Shown here: positions 17,265 through 26,227 of the stretch, piece by piece
Layout of the letters: the number at the start of each line of letters is the position of its first letter
How positions within the stretch are numbered: position 1 is the stretch's first letter
Position numbers and translations under genes: made by a program
Notes under the pieces: generated by a model
Database searches by the model: none
What the model was told of the DNA's origin: nothing
Seen by the model: only the letters and a program-made list of their open reading frames with translations
Origin: Gammaproteobacteria bacterium
GTDB lineage: Bacteria; Pseudomonadota; Gammaproteobacteria; Pseudomonadales; Halieaceae
Length of the DNA: 64,000 bases
Reading direction: 5' to 3'
NCBI GenBank assembly: GCA_024742415.1
Contig: JANSYN010000003.1
Span: 301,048-365,047, forward strand

Positions 17265-18776
17265 ATGCCGGATCAAACCGAACAGCCCACAGACAGTGCC
17301 AACAATGCCGACTGGGCGCAGGCCGGCAGGCCACCGCGCATCGCCATTGTCGGCGCCGGTATGTCGGGCATTGCCGCCTGCGTCAAACTTGAAAAAGCCG
17401 GCTACAGCGATGTGACGCTTTTCGAAAAAGCCGATCGCGTTGGCGGCACCTGGCGTGAGAACACCTATCCCGGCCTGTCCTGCGATATTCCCTCGCGCTG
17501 GTACTGCTTCAGCTTTGCCCTCAAGGCCCAGTGGTCGCACCGCTACTCCTACGGCCCTGAGATCCAGGCCTATATGGAGAGCGTTGCCCAGACCTTTGGC
17601 GTGACACAAAAAACGCGCTTCAATACCGCAGTTACTGACCTGCAGTACCTCAATGGCCAGTGGCAACTGACCACGGAGCGCAACGAGGTGATGACCTTTG
17701 ACATCATCATTTCGGCCACAGGCATACTGCACAAGCCCGCGTATCCGGCTATCGATGGGCTGGACACCTTCGCCGGTCACAGCTTTCACAGTGCACGCTG
17801 GGACCACAGCGTTGACATACGTGACAAACGGGTGGGCGTGATCGGCACCGGCTCAACCGCCTGCCAGATTGTGGGCGCCATCACACCGCAGGTGAAAAAG
17901 ATGCTGGTATTCCAGCGCACGCCACAATGGATGATGGCCCTGCCGCAAATAGAATACTCAAAACGCTGGAATGCCATGATGGAGCGCTTCCCCAGCCTGC
18001 AAAAGTTGAGTTATCACTACTACATGCAACTGATGGCAACGACCTTCGCCGCAGGAACGGTAGGAAACAAAACAGTGCAACGGCTTATACACTGGGCATG
18101 CCGCAAACACTTGCGCGAAAGCGTCGCTGATGACGCACTGCGTGAAAGACTCACCCCGAATTACCAGGCCGCCTGCAAGCGGCTGATTTTTTGTTCTGAT
18201 TTCTATCCGGCGATATCCAGCGATAACGCAGCGCTGATCACCGAGCGCATCGAGAACATCGAGTCAACCGGTGTACGCACCACCGACGGCACACTGCATG
18301 AACTCGATGTGCTGGTGCTGGCCACGGGCTTTGATCCGGGGGCGTTTATTTTGCCCACGCGCGTGCGCGGTGAAAACGGCGTGGATCTGGAAACGCGCTG
18401 GGCAGGTGCACCGCGCGCGCATCGCGCTGTTGCATTGCCTGATTTTCCGAACTTCTGGATGCTCGAAGGCCCTACCGGCCCTGTCGGCAATATCTCATTG
18501 ATTACCATCACCGAGTATCAGGTGGACTACGTGATCAGCATGCTCAACAAGATGAAAGCCGAGGGGCTCAGCGCCATCAAGGTGAAATCGACGGCCTGTG
18601 AAAACTACAATGCCAGCATGCGCCAGGGCATTAAGAACACCATCTGGTTTACCGGCGGCTGTGATAGCTGGTACTTCGATGCCAGCGGCCTGCCCAACTT
18701 GTATCCATTCAAACCCACCCGGTACCTGAAAGATATGCGCCACCCGGATTATTCCGAGTATGAGCTCATTCGGTAA
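17265..18776 (+). CDS. Flavin-binding Baeyer-Villiger type monooxygenase
   Basis: About 503 aa from the ATG at 17265, chosen because GGAAAG lies six bases upstream; the ATG at 17253 is an alternative and the track start at 17094 is too early. The FAD site is VGAGMSGIAACVKLEKAGY and the NADPH site VGVIGTGSTACQIV. The Baeyer-Villiger fingerprint FxGxxxHxxxW appears as FAGHSFHSARWDH. Such enzymes insert oxygen next to a ketone to form an ester or lactone, common in steroid and terpenoid breakdown. It is divergent from hsp20, with no partner gene in the same unit. Confidence 0.93.
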   Translation: MPDQTEQPTDSANNADWAQAGRPPRIAIVGAGMSGIAACVKLEKAGYSDVTLFEKADRVGGTWRENTYPGLSCDIPSRWYCFSFALKAQWSHRYSYGPEIQAYMESVAQTFGVTQKTRFNTAVTDLQYLNGQWQLTTERNEVMTFDIIISATGILHKPAYPAIDGLDTFAGHSFHSARWDHSVDIRDKRVGVIGTGSTACQIVGAITPQVKKMLVFQRTPQWMMALPQIEYSKRWNAMMERFPSLQKLSYHYYMQLMATTFAAGTVGNKTVQRLIHWACRKHLRESVADDALRERLTPNYQAACKRLIFCSDFYPAISSDNAALITERIENIESTGVRTTDGTLHELDVLVLATGFDPGAFILPTRVRGENGVDLETRWAGAPRAHRAVALPDFPNFWMLEGPTGPVGNISLITITEYQVDYVISMLNKMKAEGLSAIKVKSTACENYNASMRQGIKNTIWFTGGCDSWYFDASGLPNLYPFKPTRYLKDMRHPDYSEYELIR

Positions 18777-18783
18777 GCAGCAC

Positions 18784-18812
18784 TTGCGATCAGGCGCCAT
18801 GCGGGGAATAAT
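18784..18812 (+). promoter_or_regulatory. Promoter of tRNA-Arg(CCT) with GC-rich discriminator
   Basis: TTGCGA (18784-18789), 17 bases, AATAAT (18807-18812), followed by the GC-rich CCCCCGC before the predicted start near 18819. A GC-rich discriminator is typical of stringently controlled stable-RNA promoters. The same bases can also fold as GCGGGG-AATAATC-CCCCGC, so a terminator for the upstream monooxygenase is the alternative reading. Confidence 0.5.
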
Positions 18813-18822
18813 CCCCCGCTTT

Positions 18823-18899
18823 GCCCTTGTAGCTCAGTTGAATAGAGCATTCGCCTCCTAAGCGAAGGGTCGCAGGTTTGAGTCCTGCCAAGGGCACCA
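18823..18899 (+). tRNA. tRNA-Arg (anticodon CCT)
   Basis: A 77-base cloverleaf. Acceptor stem GCCCTTG pairs with CAAGGGC, followed by discriminator A and an encoded CCA. The D arm begins GCTCAGTTGAATAGAGC, the anticodon arm is TTCGC-CTCCTAA-GCGAA (anticodon CCT, reading AGG), and the T arm contains the GTTTGAGTC loop. A single tRNA, not part of an array. Confidence 0.97.
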
Positions 18900-18976
18900 T
18901 GCTATTGGCGTCGTCATGCAGCGCGACAACTGCCGAACGCTACCCGGTAAGAACCATCAGCAGCAGGACAATAACA

Positions 18977-19582
18977 ATGACATTCAAACGCGCTCTAATA
19001 CGCCTCATGTCGCTTACCGGAGCGTTTACTTTGACCCTCATTGCCGGCTGCGCCAGCCAGCCCAGCTACTACATCGACCACAATGACAGCGTCGACTTTT
19101 CCAGCTTCAAGACCTACCGTTGGTACGATGATGTTCACCCTTCCAAGGAAGCGGACTATCGCAAATACAACAGTTCGGATAAACGCGTGCGCACCTATGT
19201 GGATTCGGAACTGGCTGACAAAGGCTTTGTAGAGCGCAGCGCCGGGCCAACGGATTTCTGGATGAACTACCATGTGTCCAAGCAAGACCATATGAAGATC
19301 GACAACTTCAGCGGTTATCCCCAGGGCATGCACGGCAGTGTGGGCGCTGGCACCTATGGCTCTGCGGTGAGCATCGGCTACAGCAGCGGTCCGGCGGTCA
19401 GGACCTATCGTGAGGGCACCGTTGTGCTGGATGTGATAGACACAACCGATAACAAAATTGTCTGGCGCGGTGTCGCCGAAGGTCGCCTGCAGAAATCCCT
19501 GACGCCGAGTGAGAAAAACCGCATTGCGGCCGAAGTATCGCGTGAGTTGCTGGCTGAATTTCCGCCGGGAGTCGCTCGTTAA
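18977..19582 (+). CDS. DUF4136 family lipoprotein
   Basis: About 201 aa from the ATG at 18977, with AGGA upstream; the track start at 18878 would lie inside the tRNA. A signal peptide ends in a lipobox LIAGC, so the mature protein should be lipidated at that Cys. The DUF4136 domain follows (FSSFKTYRWYDD, then VDSELADKGFVE, DFWMNYHVSKQ, VLDVIDTTDNKIVWRGVAEG). Envelope-located; role unknown. The stretch GYPQGMHGSVGAGTYGSAVS is a Gly/Ser-rich linker typical of the family. Confidence 0.92.
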   Translation: MTFKRALIRLMSLTGAFTLTLIAGCASQPSYYIDHNDSVDFSSFKTYRWYDDVHPSKEADYRKYNSSDKRVRTYVDSELADKGFVERSAGPTDFWMNYHVSKQDHMKIDNFSGYPQGMHGSVGAGTYGSAVSIGYSSGPAVRTYREGTVVLDVIDTTDNKIVWRGVAEGRLQKSLTPSEKNRIAAEVSRELLAEFPPGVAR

Positions 19583-19774
19583 CCGGCGGTAACTTCTGCA
19601 CTGGATGTCGCACCACTTGCTGGAACGCCGGCAGCGTGGGCAAATTTTCACTGCGTTAGTAGTTTTCATCACAATCATCTACCGGGCGACGAGGTGTCGG
19701 CAGAAGACAGGGCCCTTGATATCCACCGGTTTCCGGCACATCAACGATGATGCGAATACAGCGGCATACAGACT

Positions 19775-20218
19775 ATGAAGTATTACGAGGACTTTAAAAC
19801 CGGCGTCCGTTACCAACTCGCGGGTGCTTATCACATGAGCGAGGCGGAAATTATCGAATTCGCCCGGCGCTGGGATCCACAACCTTTTCACATTGATGCC
19901 GAGGCAGCATCCGCTTCCATTTTCGGTGGGATCGTAGCTTGCTCCAGCCATATCATTACCGCCTCGATCGCAATCGCAACCACAAATCCACAGGAGGCTT
20001 CTGCTGCTGTGACCAATCTGGGCTTCAAGGAAATACGCATGCTCGCGCCGGTAAGACCCGGCGACACACTGACGAGCATGGAAGAAGTGCTCGACAAGCG
20101 TTTATCCAGGAGCTACGAACACTGCGGCATCGTCACTTTTCTAGATGACATCTACAACCAGCACGGCGAACAGGTCGCCACGTTTCAAACAGCTGCCCTG
20201 TTCCGCTGCAGACCGTAA
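19775..20218 (+). CDS. MaoC-like acyl dehydratase/hydratase
   Basis: 147 aa, a single hot-dog domain. The R-hydratase active-site segment is WDPQPFHIDAEAA (Asp and His), followed by FGGIVACSSHI. The C-terminus RLSRSYEHCGIVTFLDDIYNQHGEQVATF fits the MaoC family. It probably hydrates an enoyl-CoA in the cytoplasm. Monocistronic and convergent with the SnoaL-like gene; 192 bases separate it from the lipoprotein, with nothing notable between. Confidence 0.9.
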   Translation: MKYYEDFKTGVRYQLAGAYHMSEAEIIEFARRWDPQPFHIDAEAASASIFGGIVACSSHIITASIAIATTNPQEASAAVTNLGFKEIRMLAPVRPGDTLTSMEEVLDKRLSRSYEHCGIVTFLDDIYNQHGEQVATFQTAALFRCRP

Positions 20219-20263
20219 CAGGGCAAAGCAAGTACGCAATTCTGCGGCTGGCGCCGCTGTGTG

Positions 20264-20785
20264 TTACATCGCCAACTGAGCCTGCAACCGGGCTTTCATC
20301 GGCAACACCCACTCTTGCTTGAGCTGCGCAGACAGCAGCCCGGCCTGTTCCAGCTCGTCGCAAAGGCGCATCTGGTGCGCCAGGTCAAACATGTCGAATT
20401 GCCGGCAAATCCTCGCATCGTCGTCGAGTGTGATAAATGAGATGCCTGGCGTCTCGTAAAAACTGCCGTCGGGCTTTTTGCCGGGACCGCGATTCATCCA
20501 GTGCGTGATCAGGTTGTTGGCACTGCCTGTGTAAACATCCATGTAGGGGAAGGTCCAGCCCTCCCATCCTACCTGCATATCGCGGCCGTAGTGTGTGGCT
20601 TTGATTTCGTCGATACCGTTCGCGGTAACGTTCATGACGCCCGCATACTCACAGGTATAGATACAGTCGACGGCATAGATTTCATCCACAAAAAAAGTCC
20701 ACTCGTTAGTTCTGGATGCCTGCTCGTGGGCCGCGATGAGTTTGCTGGCAGCGGCGCGCAGCACGTCGTCACTGAGTTTTTTCAT
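20264..20785 (-). CDS. SnoaL/NTF2-like protein
   Basis: 173 aa with an NTF2-like cone fold. The opening helix LAAHEQASRTNEWTFFVDEIYA... and the strands YTCEYAGVMNVTANGIDEIK and LITHWMNRGPGKKPDGSFYE fit the SnoaL-like group, which includes cyclases, isomerases and small hydratases. No diagnostic catalytic residue can be assigned. It lies 196 bases downstream of the epimerase/SDR operon on the same strand and may belong to the same pathway. Confidence 0.75.
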   Translation of the reverse strand: MKKLSDDVLRAAASKLIAAHEQASRTNEWTFFVDEIYAVDCIYTCEYAGVMNVTANGIDEIKATHYGRDMQVGWEGWTFPYMDVYTGSANNLITHWMNRGPGKKPDGSFYETPGISFITLDDDARICRQFDMFDLAHQMRLCDELEQAGLLSAQLKQEWVLPMKARLQAQLAM

Positions 20786-20981
20786 GCTGTTTTCTCCTGG
20801 CGTTGCCCCTGATGGTTAACCGCTCTACGCGCTGACGCGGGTATGCCACGGCCCATACAGGGGCCTGTCTATGACGCGTCACTTGTGCCGCACGCCATGA
20901 CTGGCGAATTGGGAAGGTATTTGCAACCGTGGCTAACCCCGGCTGTTCACAATTGCCCCCACAACACAGGCGACCATCGCC

Positions 20982-21872
20982 TCACAGATAGGCCTTGACG
21001 ACTTCGTCAACCGTTGCCGCAATGCAGTTACGCGAATAATCCAGTTCCCCTACCTCAGGCTCATAACTGACGGTAGCGTTGCGCCCGGCGTACATGATGA
21101 TGTCGGGGAACAACGGGTGTTCCTGCGTGGACACTGCGAGGTCCACCGGATTACCGGCGGCGTTGAAAAACAGTTCGAGGTAGGCCTTCCAGCTGAGGTT
21201 TTCATCGCCCACCAGATAGGCCTTACCGCCCTGTCCATGGTGCAACGCATTATGGATCGCTTCAGACATGGACTGGCTGCTGATGTGATTGACACCGCCC
21301 GCGGGTGCCACAACAGGCACCCCCTCGAGCCGACCTGCTGCGTAGTGTACCAGCGCTTCAAGGTGCGGCAGCGCAACGCCATCGACATGGCCGAGAATAA
21401 ACGGCGCGTTCAGGCTGCATACTGTGAAGCTGTCATCACTCAGCGCGCGCACGCCCTCGTCAGCGTGGAAGCGTGAGCGCACGTAGGGGCTGCTTTGGAT
21501 TTTGTTCGGAACGACCTGGGGGTAATAGGTGCCGATATACACGGCCCTGCGAACGCCAGCCTGCTTCGCGCGCGCAAAAAATTCGGGCACGCCCTTACTG
21601 TTAACCCGCTCAAAAAAAGCCGTGTCGTCCTCTGTGGGCGGCAGTTGGCGAATATCGGCACCAGCGGCAAACACCAGCGCGTCGTAGTCTTGCAACTGCA
21701 GGCCAGCGACGTCGTCGTCGAGATAACTGCCACGCACATGTGCAAACCCTTGCAGTGCTGGCACCGCGTTTGCTGAGCGTGAACACAGGGTTATCGTCAT
21801 ACCCTGTTGTTGCAGGTACAGCGCCGCGTGCGCACCCGTCAAACCTGTACCGCCTACCACCAATACCTTCAT
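20982..21872 (-). CDS. NAD(P)-dependent epimerase/dehydratase family protein
   Basis: 296 aa. Rossmann fold with MKVLVVGGTGLTGAHAALYL at the N-terminus. The extended-SDR Tyr lies in RAVYIGTYYPQV rather than in a clean YxxxK, so it could be an atypical or ligand-binding member. The C-terminal region (LSWKAYLELFFNAAGNPVDL) is typical of extended SDRs. Fifth gene of the operon running leftward from the HIBADH-like gene. Confidence 0.85.
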   Translation of the reverse strand: MKVLVVGGTGLTGAHAALYLQQQGMTITLCSRSANAVPALQGFAHVRGSYLDDDVAGLQLQDYDALVFAAGADIRQLPPTEDDTAFFERVNSKGVPEFFARAKQAGVRRAVYIGTYYPQVVPNKIQSSPYVRSRFHADEGVRALSDDSFTVCSLNAPFILGHVDGVALPHLEALVHYAAGRLEGVPVVAPAGGVNHISSQSMSEAIHNALHHGQGGKAYLVGDENLSWKAYLELFFNAAGNPVDLAVSTQEHPLFPDIIMYAGRNATVSYEPEVGELDYSRNCIAATVDEVVKAYL

Positions 21873-21924
21873 CGTGTATTACCCTGCTGCATGCGTGTTG
21901 CAAACCACCGCGAGCGCGACCGGC

Positions 21925-22746
21925 TCAGGAAATGCCGAGCAAGTCATCGCGTTGCCCCATGTAGACCTCGGCACAGTAGCCAAAATCGACGGGCAGGTTA
22001 TTGCCACTGATAAAGCCGCCCAACTTGCTGTTCAACATCACCAGCGCTTCCCCCATATCCTGGCCGGTGGCATAGCGGCCATTGGATGGAAGGAACAATT
22101 CCACGGCTTCATCGGGAATCTGCCCTTCCCCCTTGAGGGTTTTCATAAAGGCGCTGTCGGTGGGCGACGGTGCGATACAGTTGATACGAATACCACGTTG
22201 CGCCAGTGGCTTCGCCTGCGACATCGTATACACAATAATGCACTGCTTGGAAAATCCATACCCGTCCGGTACTGCATCGGTATGCTGGGTTAACCACTGC
22301 TGCGCGGTGGCCAGGGTGTTGTCCAGCGCCAGAAACTCACGAACTTTCGCCAGATTCGGCTTCCAACCCATACCGGCAGTGGAGGCGATAGACGCGATGC
22401 CGCTGCCATCGCTCATCCGTGGCAACAATGCCTCGGTGAGGTAGCGCAAACCTGAAAAATTTATCAGCACTGTATCGAGTGCGGCAAACGGTGGGCTGGG
22501 CACGCCTGCGCAATTGAACAGCCCGTAAATCTCATCCGGCAGGGCTTGCACCGCCGCATCCAGCGACGCGGCGTCTTTCATATCAACCCGCAGCGCCCGG
22601 GTAACCGGCACACTGACATCCGCAATATCAAGGGCATAAACGCTGGCGCCACAGTCCACCAGTAGCTGCGCGGCCGCCTGGCCCATACCCGAGGCCGCGC
22701 CGGTAACCACGACGTTCTTTCCGGTGTAACCCAATAAATCATTCAT
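21925..22746 (-). CDS. SDR oxidoreductase (3-alpha-hydroxysteroid/coniferyl-alcohol dehydrogenase type)
   Basis: 273 aa. Classical short-chain dehydrogenase: VVVTGAASGMGQAAAQLL for NAD binding, FNCAGVPSPP, and the active site DGYGFSKQCIIVYTM (Tyr and Lys). The insertion around TAQQWLTQHTDAVPDGYGFS before the active-site Tyr matches the 3-alpha-HSD/coniferyl-alcohol dehydrogenase subgroup. It likely oxidises a secondary or allylic alcohol. Operon member, 20 bases after the next SDR. Confidence 0.9.
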   Translation of the reverse strand: MNDLLGYTGKNVVVTGAASGMGQAAAQLLVDCGASVYALDIADVSVPVTRALRVDMKDAASLDAAVQALPDEIYGLFNCAGVPSPPFAALDTVLINFSGLRYLTEALLPRMSDGSGIASIASTAGMGWKPNLAKVREFLALDNTLATAQQWLTQHTDAVPDGYGFSKQCIIVYTMSQAKPLAQRGIRINCIAPSPTDSAFMKTLKGEGQIPDEAVELFLPSNGRYATGQDMGEALVMLNSKLGGFISGNNLPVDFGYCAEVYMGQRDDLLGIS

Positions 22747-22766
22747 GTTGTATGCCTTGCCAGTGA

Positions 22767-23558
22767 TTAATGTGTGTCAGGGGGATCAAAAAGTGTTTTG
22801 GGCGTGGCCACGTTGGGACGTATCTCCAGCAGGTCTACGGCCACGCCGGGCGGTTGCGCCAGCGCGTAACACACCGCCTGCGCCACCTGCGTTACATCCA
22901 TGCCCATATCCATGTGCGTGCCCACCGACTTCCACTGCTGCAGTGCGGCAGCGAATTTTTCTGCATCCCAGTCCTGTGAAAAATCGGTCAGTGCACCACC
23001 GGGCCGTATACAGGACACACCAATACGATCGCCCTGCAGTTCGACGCGCAGGTCGCGGCTGAAGCGCTCCACCGCCGCCTTGGTGGAGGCATAGATCGAC
23101 AGGTGCACCATTTCATCGTAGTGCCAGGCCGATGCCGACGACACATTGACGATGCGCGGGTTGTCGCCGCCGCGCAGTAGCGGAATGGCCGCCTGGCAGC
23201 AGTACACCGTGCCGAGAAAATTCGTGCTGACCTGCGCCATGACTTCATCGGCCAGCAATTCCTCTACGCGCCCCGGTCGCGCCATACCGGCATTGTTGAC
23301 CAGGCCATTGAGCTGGCCGAAGTGCGCATGAATGGCCTGCATGGCCTGCACCACCGCCGCGTGGTCGGCCACGTCGGCGCTGATACCCAGCGCCTGCTCC
23401 CTGCCCAGTGCGTCCACGGCCTTGTCCAGCGACTGCTGGCTGCGACCCAGTAAACCGACCCTGGCACCTTGCGCCACCAACTCGCGGGCAATCGCCAGGC
23501 CAAAGCCCCTGGAGCCTCCAGTGACTGCATACACGCGCCCCTGTAGCGCCTGGCTCAT
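22767..23558 (-). CDS. SDR family oxidoreductase
   Basis: 263 aa. Classical SDR: YAVTGGSRGFGLAIARELVA, LVNNAGMARPG, and the YASTKAAVERFSRDLR active site. NAD(P)-linked alcohol/ketone interconversion in the cytoplasm. Its start codon overlaps the aldehyde dehydrogenase stop (ATGA), so the two are coupled. The substrate is unknown. Confidence 0.92.
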   Translation of the reverse strand: MSQALQGRVYAVTGGSRGFGLAIARELVAQGARVGLLGRSQQSLDKAVDALGREQALGISADVADHAAVVQAMQAIHAHFGQLNGLVNNAGMARPGRVEELLADEVMAQVSTNFLGTVYCCQAAIPLLRGGDNPRIVNVSSASAWHYDEMVHLSIYASTKAAVERFSRDLRVELQGDRIGVSCIRPGGALTDFSQDWDAEKFAAALQQWKSVGTHMDMGMDVTQVAQAVCYALAQPPGVAVDLLEIRPNVATPKTLFDPPDTH

Positions 23559-25018
23559 TCAGCAATCGCTATTGTTTTGGTTTCAAGGTATTCCTCGAAG
23601 CCCTCAGGCCCCATTTCGCGCCCCAAACCACTTTGCTTATAGCCGCCAAAAGGCGCGTCCGCCCCGTAATACACGCCGCCGTTAACCGCCATGGTGCCGG
23701 TGCGAATCCTGCGCGCCACCGCAAGGGCACGATCGAGATCTGCCGACCACACGCCACCGGACAAACCATACTCCGAGTCATTGGCAATCCGTATCGCCTC
23801 TTCCTCGTCATCGTAGGGAATGATCGCGAGCACGGGGCCGAAGATTTCTTCTCGGGCAATGGTCATGTCGTTGGTGACGTCGGTAAACACCGTGGGCTCA
23901 ACCCAATAGCCCTTGTCGAGTGACTTTGGCGTTGCGCCGCCCATCAGCAGCCGCGCGCCCTCTGCCTTGCCTTTCTCTATGTAACCCAGCACACGTTCAC
24001 GCTGGCGAGCGTTGATCAGCGGGCCCATAATCTGCCCATCGGCCGATGGATCACCATACTGGATAAATTCAAAAAACGTCGGCAGCAGCTGCTCGACTTC
24101 CGCCTGGCGCGAACGTGGCACCAGCAGCCGCGTGAGAATCGCACAGCCCTGGCCCGCATGAAAACACACACCCAGGCAACTCAGCACAGCGCCGTTGATA
24201 TCAGCATCTTCAAGCATAATGTTGGCAGACTTGCCGCCCAGCTCCAGGAAGACTTTTTTCACGGTCTGCGCTGCGCGCGCCATGATGTGCTTGCCCACCG
24301 CGGTAGAGCCGGTAAAAGACACCATGTCGACCCGCGGATCGCAGACCAGCTGGTCGCCCACTTCTGCTGGGTCCTGTGCGGTGATCACATTGAACACGCC
24401 GGGCGGAATATCGGTGTATTCCTTCACAACACGGCCGAGCATGGTGGCTGACCAGGGCGTGTCCGGTGCTGCCTTGAGCACCACGGTGCAGCCCGCCGCA
24501 AGCGCGGGAATACATTTTGCCAGGTTTATCTGCAGCGGCACGTTCCAGGGCGTAACACAGGCCACGACGCCAACGGCTTCTTTCTCCACCAGACGGCGAC
24601 TGGTAATCCCCATTTTCACGGATTGGCCGGCATCGCGGCTCCAGGTAAACTCAGGCAGTGTCTCCAGGGTGTAATCGATAAAGCCAATCGGCAGATCGCA
24701 TTGTGGGCCCATCTCGCCGCAGATGAATAGCGGCGCGCCTGTTTCAGCAGAAATCTGCAGTTTGAAGTCTTCGCGAACCGCTTGCAGGCCATCGCGCAGC
24801 TGTGCGATGCACTTGTGCCGAAAGGCGTGATTGGTGGACCAGTCGGTCTCGTCAAATGCACGGCGCGCACTGGCGATCGCCCGGTCCATGTCTTGCGGCC
24901 CGGCGTCGGCCACTGCACCGATGACCTCTTCCGTGGCTGGATTGATATTGGGATACGTCTTGCCGGAGGCAGCGGCAACCAGCTCACCGTCGATAAAAAG
25001 ATTGGCTTCGGGGTTCAT
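23555..25018 (-). CDS. Aldehyde dehydrogenase (NAD-dependent)
   Basis: About 487 aa from the ATG at 25018 with AAGGA upstream; the track start at 25087 overlaps the preceding gene. Catalytic Glu in LELGGKSANIML and catalytic Cys in HAGQGCAILTRLLVP. The N-terminal segment MNPEANLFIDGELVAAASGK and the C-terminal PFGGYKQSGLGREMGPEG are standard. Oxidises an aldehyde to the acid; the SDRs beside it could supply the aldehyde. Second gene of the operon, 10 bases after the HIBADH-like gene. Confidence 0.95.
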   Translation of the reverse strand: MNPEANLFIDGELVAAASGKTYPNINPATEEVIGAVADAGPQDMDRAIASARRAFDETDWSTNHAFRHKCIAQLRDGLQAVREDFKLQISAETGAPLFICGEMGPQCDLPIGFIDYTLETLPEFTWSRDAGQSVKMGITSRRLVEKEAVGVVACVTPWNVPLQINLAKCIPALAAGCTVVLKAAPDTPWSATMLGRVVKEYTDIPPGVFNVITAQDPAEVGDQLVCDPRVDMVSFTGSTAVGKHIMARAAQTVKKVFLELGGKSANIMLEDADINGAVLSCLGVCFHAGQGCAILTRLLVPRSRQAEVEQLLPTFFEFIQYGDPSADGQIMGPLINARQRERVLGYIEKGKAEGARLLMGGATPKSLDKGYWVEPTVFTDVTNDMTIAREEIFGPVLAIIPYDDEEEAIRIANDSEYGLSGGVWSADLDRALAVARRIRTGTMAVNGGVYYGADAPFGGYKQSGLGREMGPEGFEEYLETKTIAIAE

Positions 25019-25028
25019 ACGAGGGTCC

Positions 25029-25919
25029 TTATTGCGCGGGAGGCCGGGATTCATCCCTGGCCAGGAAGACATCTTCAATTCGGTCACAGATAAACTGCGC
25101 CGTTGGCATCACCACGCCCTGTTGCGCCGCAGTACTCATCACGCACTCCATGTCTTTGCGCGCAAGGCTGCCGTGACCGCCAAAAAATTCCTGCATTTGT
25201 TCAGCGGTACAGGCCGGTGCAAGCGCGTTGCGACCACTGACAAACTGGTGCATCTGTGGGTTCACTACACCGTTGGACATACCCACCTCATGGATGACAT
25301 CGAGCGACAATCCGCAGGCCTGCGCCAGGCGGGCAGCTTCTGCCAGCGCCACAAACTCGGTGTACTGAATATAGTTATTGCATAACTTCAGTGCGATTCC
25401 GGCGCCGACGGGGCCTGCGTGGACGATTTTGTCCGCAGATGTTGCGAACACGGGCGTTACGGCCTCAAGATCCTCCTGGCTTCCGCCCACCATGTAGCAC
25501 AGCGTGCCCTCCTGTGCGCGGGCGGCACCGCCGGTGATTGGCGTATCCAGCAAGCGCAGGCCCTTGTCCTGCGCATCGGCTGCCCAGTTCAACAGGTGTG
25601 CCTGCACTACCGTGCTGTGAATCGCCACCACCGTGCCCGGCGCGGCATTAATCAGAATGCCCTCATCGCCATAGAGCAGTGCTTCCACCTGCGCGTCGTC
25701 ACGTACGCAGATACCGATATGCTCGCAGCTGCGCGCCAGTTCAACGACCGATGAACAAGCCCTTGCACCGAGAGTGACCAGTTCCTCCACCGATGCGCTC
25801 ACCAGGTCATAGACGTACGTCTCAAAGCGGTCGCACACGAGGTGCCTGGCCATCGGTTTACCGATATCACCGAGTCCAATAAAGCCTACTTTTTTTCGCT
25901 CGCCTTTTCGCTCGCCCAT
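25029..25919 (-). CDS. 3-hydroxyisobutyrate dehydrogenase family NAD(P)-oxidoreductase
   Basis: About 296 aa from the ATG at 25919, which has AGGA eight bases upstream. Rossmann motif VGFIGLGDIGKPMARHLV, substrate motif DTPITGGAARAQEGT and the catalytic-Lys region GIALKLCNNYIQY. Family members oxidise beta-hydroxyacids, and some act on related alcohols. It leads the leftward operon and is divergent from the tandem-MarR gene, so regulation by that protein is likely. Confidence 0.93.
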   Translation of the reverse strand: MGERKGERKKVGFIGLGDIGKPMARHLVCDRFETYVYDLVSASVEELVTLGARACSSVVELARSCEHIGICVRDDAQVEALLYGDEGILINAAPGTVVAIHSTVVQAHLLNWAADAQDKGLRLLDTPITGGAARAQEGTLCYMVGGSQEDLEAVTPVFATSADKIVHAGPVGAGIALKLCNNYIQYTEFVALAEAARLAQACGLSLDVIHEVGMSNGVVNPQMHQFVSGRNALAPACTAEQMQEFFGGHGSLARKDMECVMSTAAQQGVVMPTAQFICDRIEDVFLARDESRPPAQ

Positions 25920-26182
25920 GGTGACCATCCTGCACTGATGTAACGTTGTTATTGTTGATCGGACGCTGGCTGTCCTGGCGTCCATGCCTGTGATGCCGAT
26001 CCTGCAACGCCCTCATAGCCATTGTTGAAAGCGTTCTTGCGGCCGCCTCGGAGGCTGCTTGAGAAGCCCGCCGCCATCAAGGAAGCGCCATGGTGCTCGG
26101 GCTCGCAACTTGGGCAGTGGCAGTCAACGCTGCCTGGACGCCGCTTGCTCCGAAAGTGTAGACGCGCCCTGAACATCATGTC
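25920..26182. other. Intergenic segment upstream of the HIBADH-type operon
   Basis: With the operator beside it, this makes a 308-base gap between divergent genes. No supported ORF. It presumably holds the leftward operon promoter, but no convincing -35/-10 pair stands out. Confidence 0.4.
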
Positions 26183-26219
26183 AACACAGATTGACTACCC
26201 GTCAATTTGTGTTTACTAT
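26183..26219 (+). promoter_or_regulatory. Promoter and operator of the tandem-MarR gene
   Basis: AACACAGATTGAC (26183-26195), five bases, GTCAATTTGTGTT (26201-26213): 13-base arms with one mismatch. A promoter is embedded in it: TTGACT (26191-26196), 17 bases, TACTAT (26214-26219). A protein bound to the inverted repeat would cover the -35 box and spacer, so autorepression by the MarR product is the natural reading. The predicted transcription start (about 26226) is nearly at the ATG (26228), so the mRNA may be leaderless. Confidence 0.75.
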
Positions 26220-26227
26220 TTTTGCCA

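Noticed and set aside
18801-18822. Rho-independent terminator of the Baeyer-Villiger gene
   Set aside because: The hairpin lacks a T-run and overlaps a better-supported tRNA promoter; left as an alternative only.
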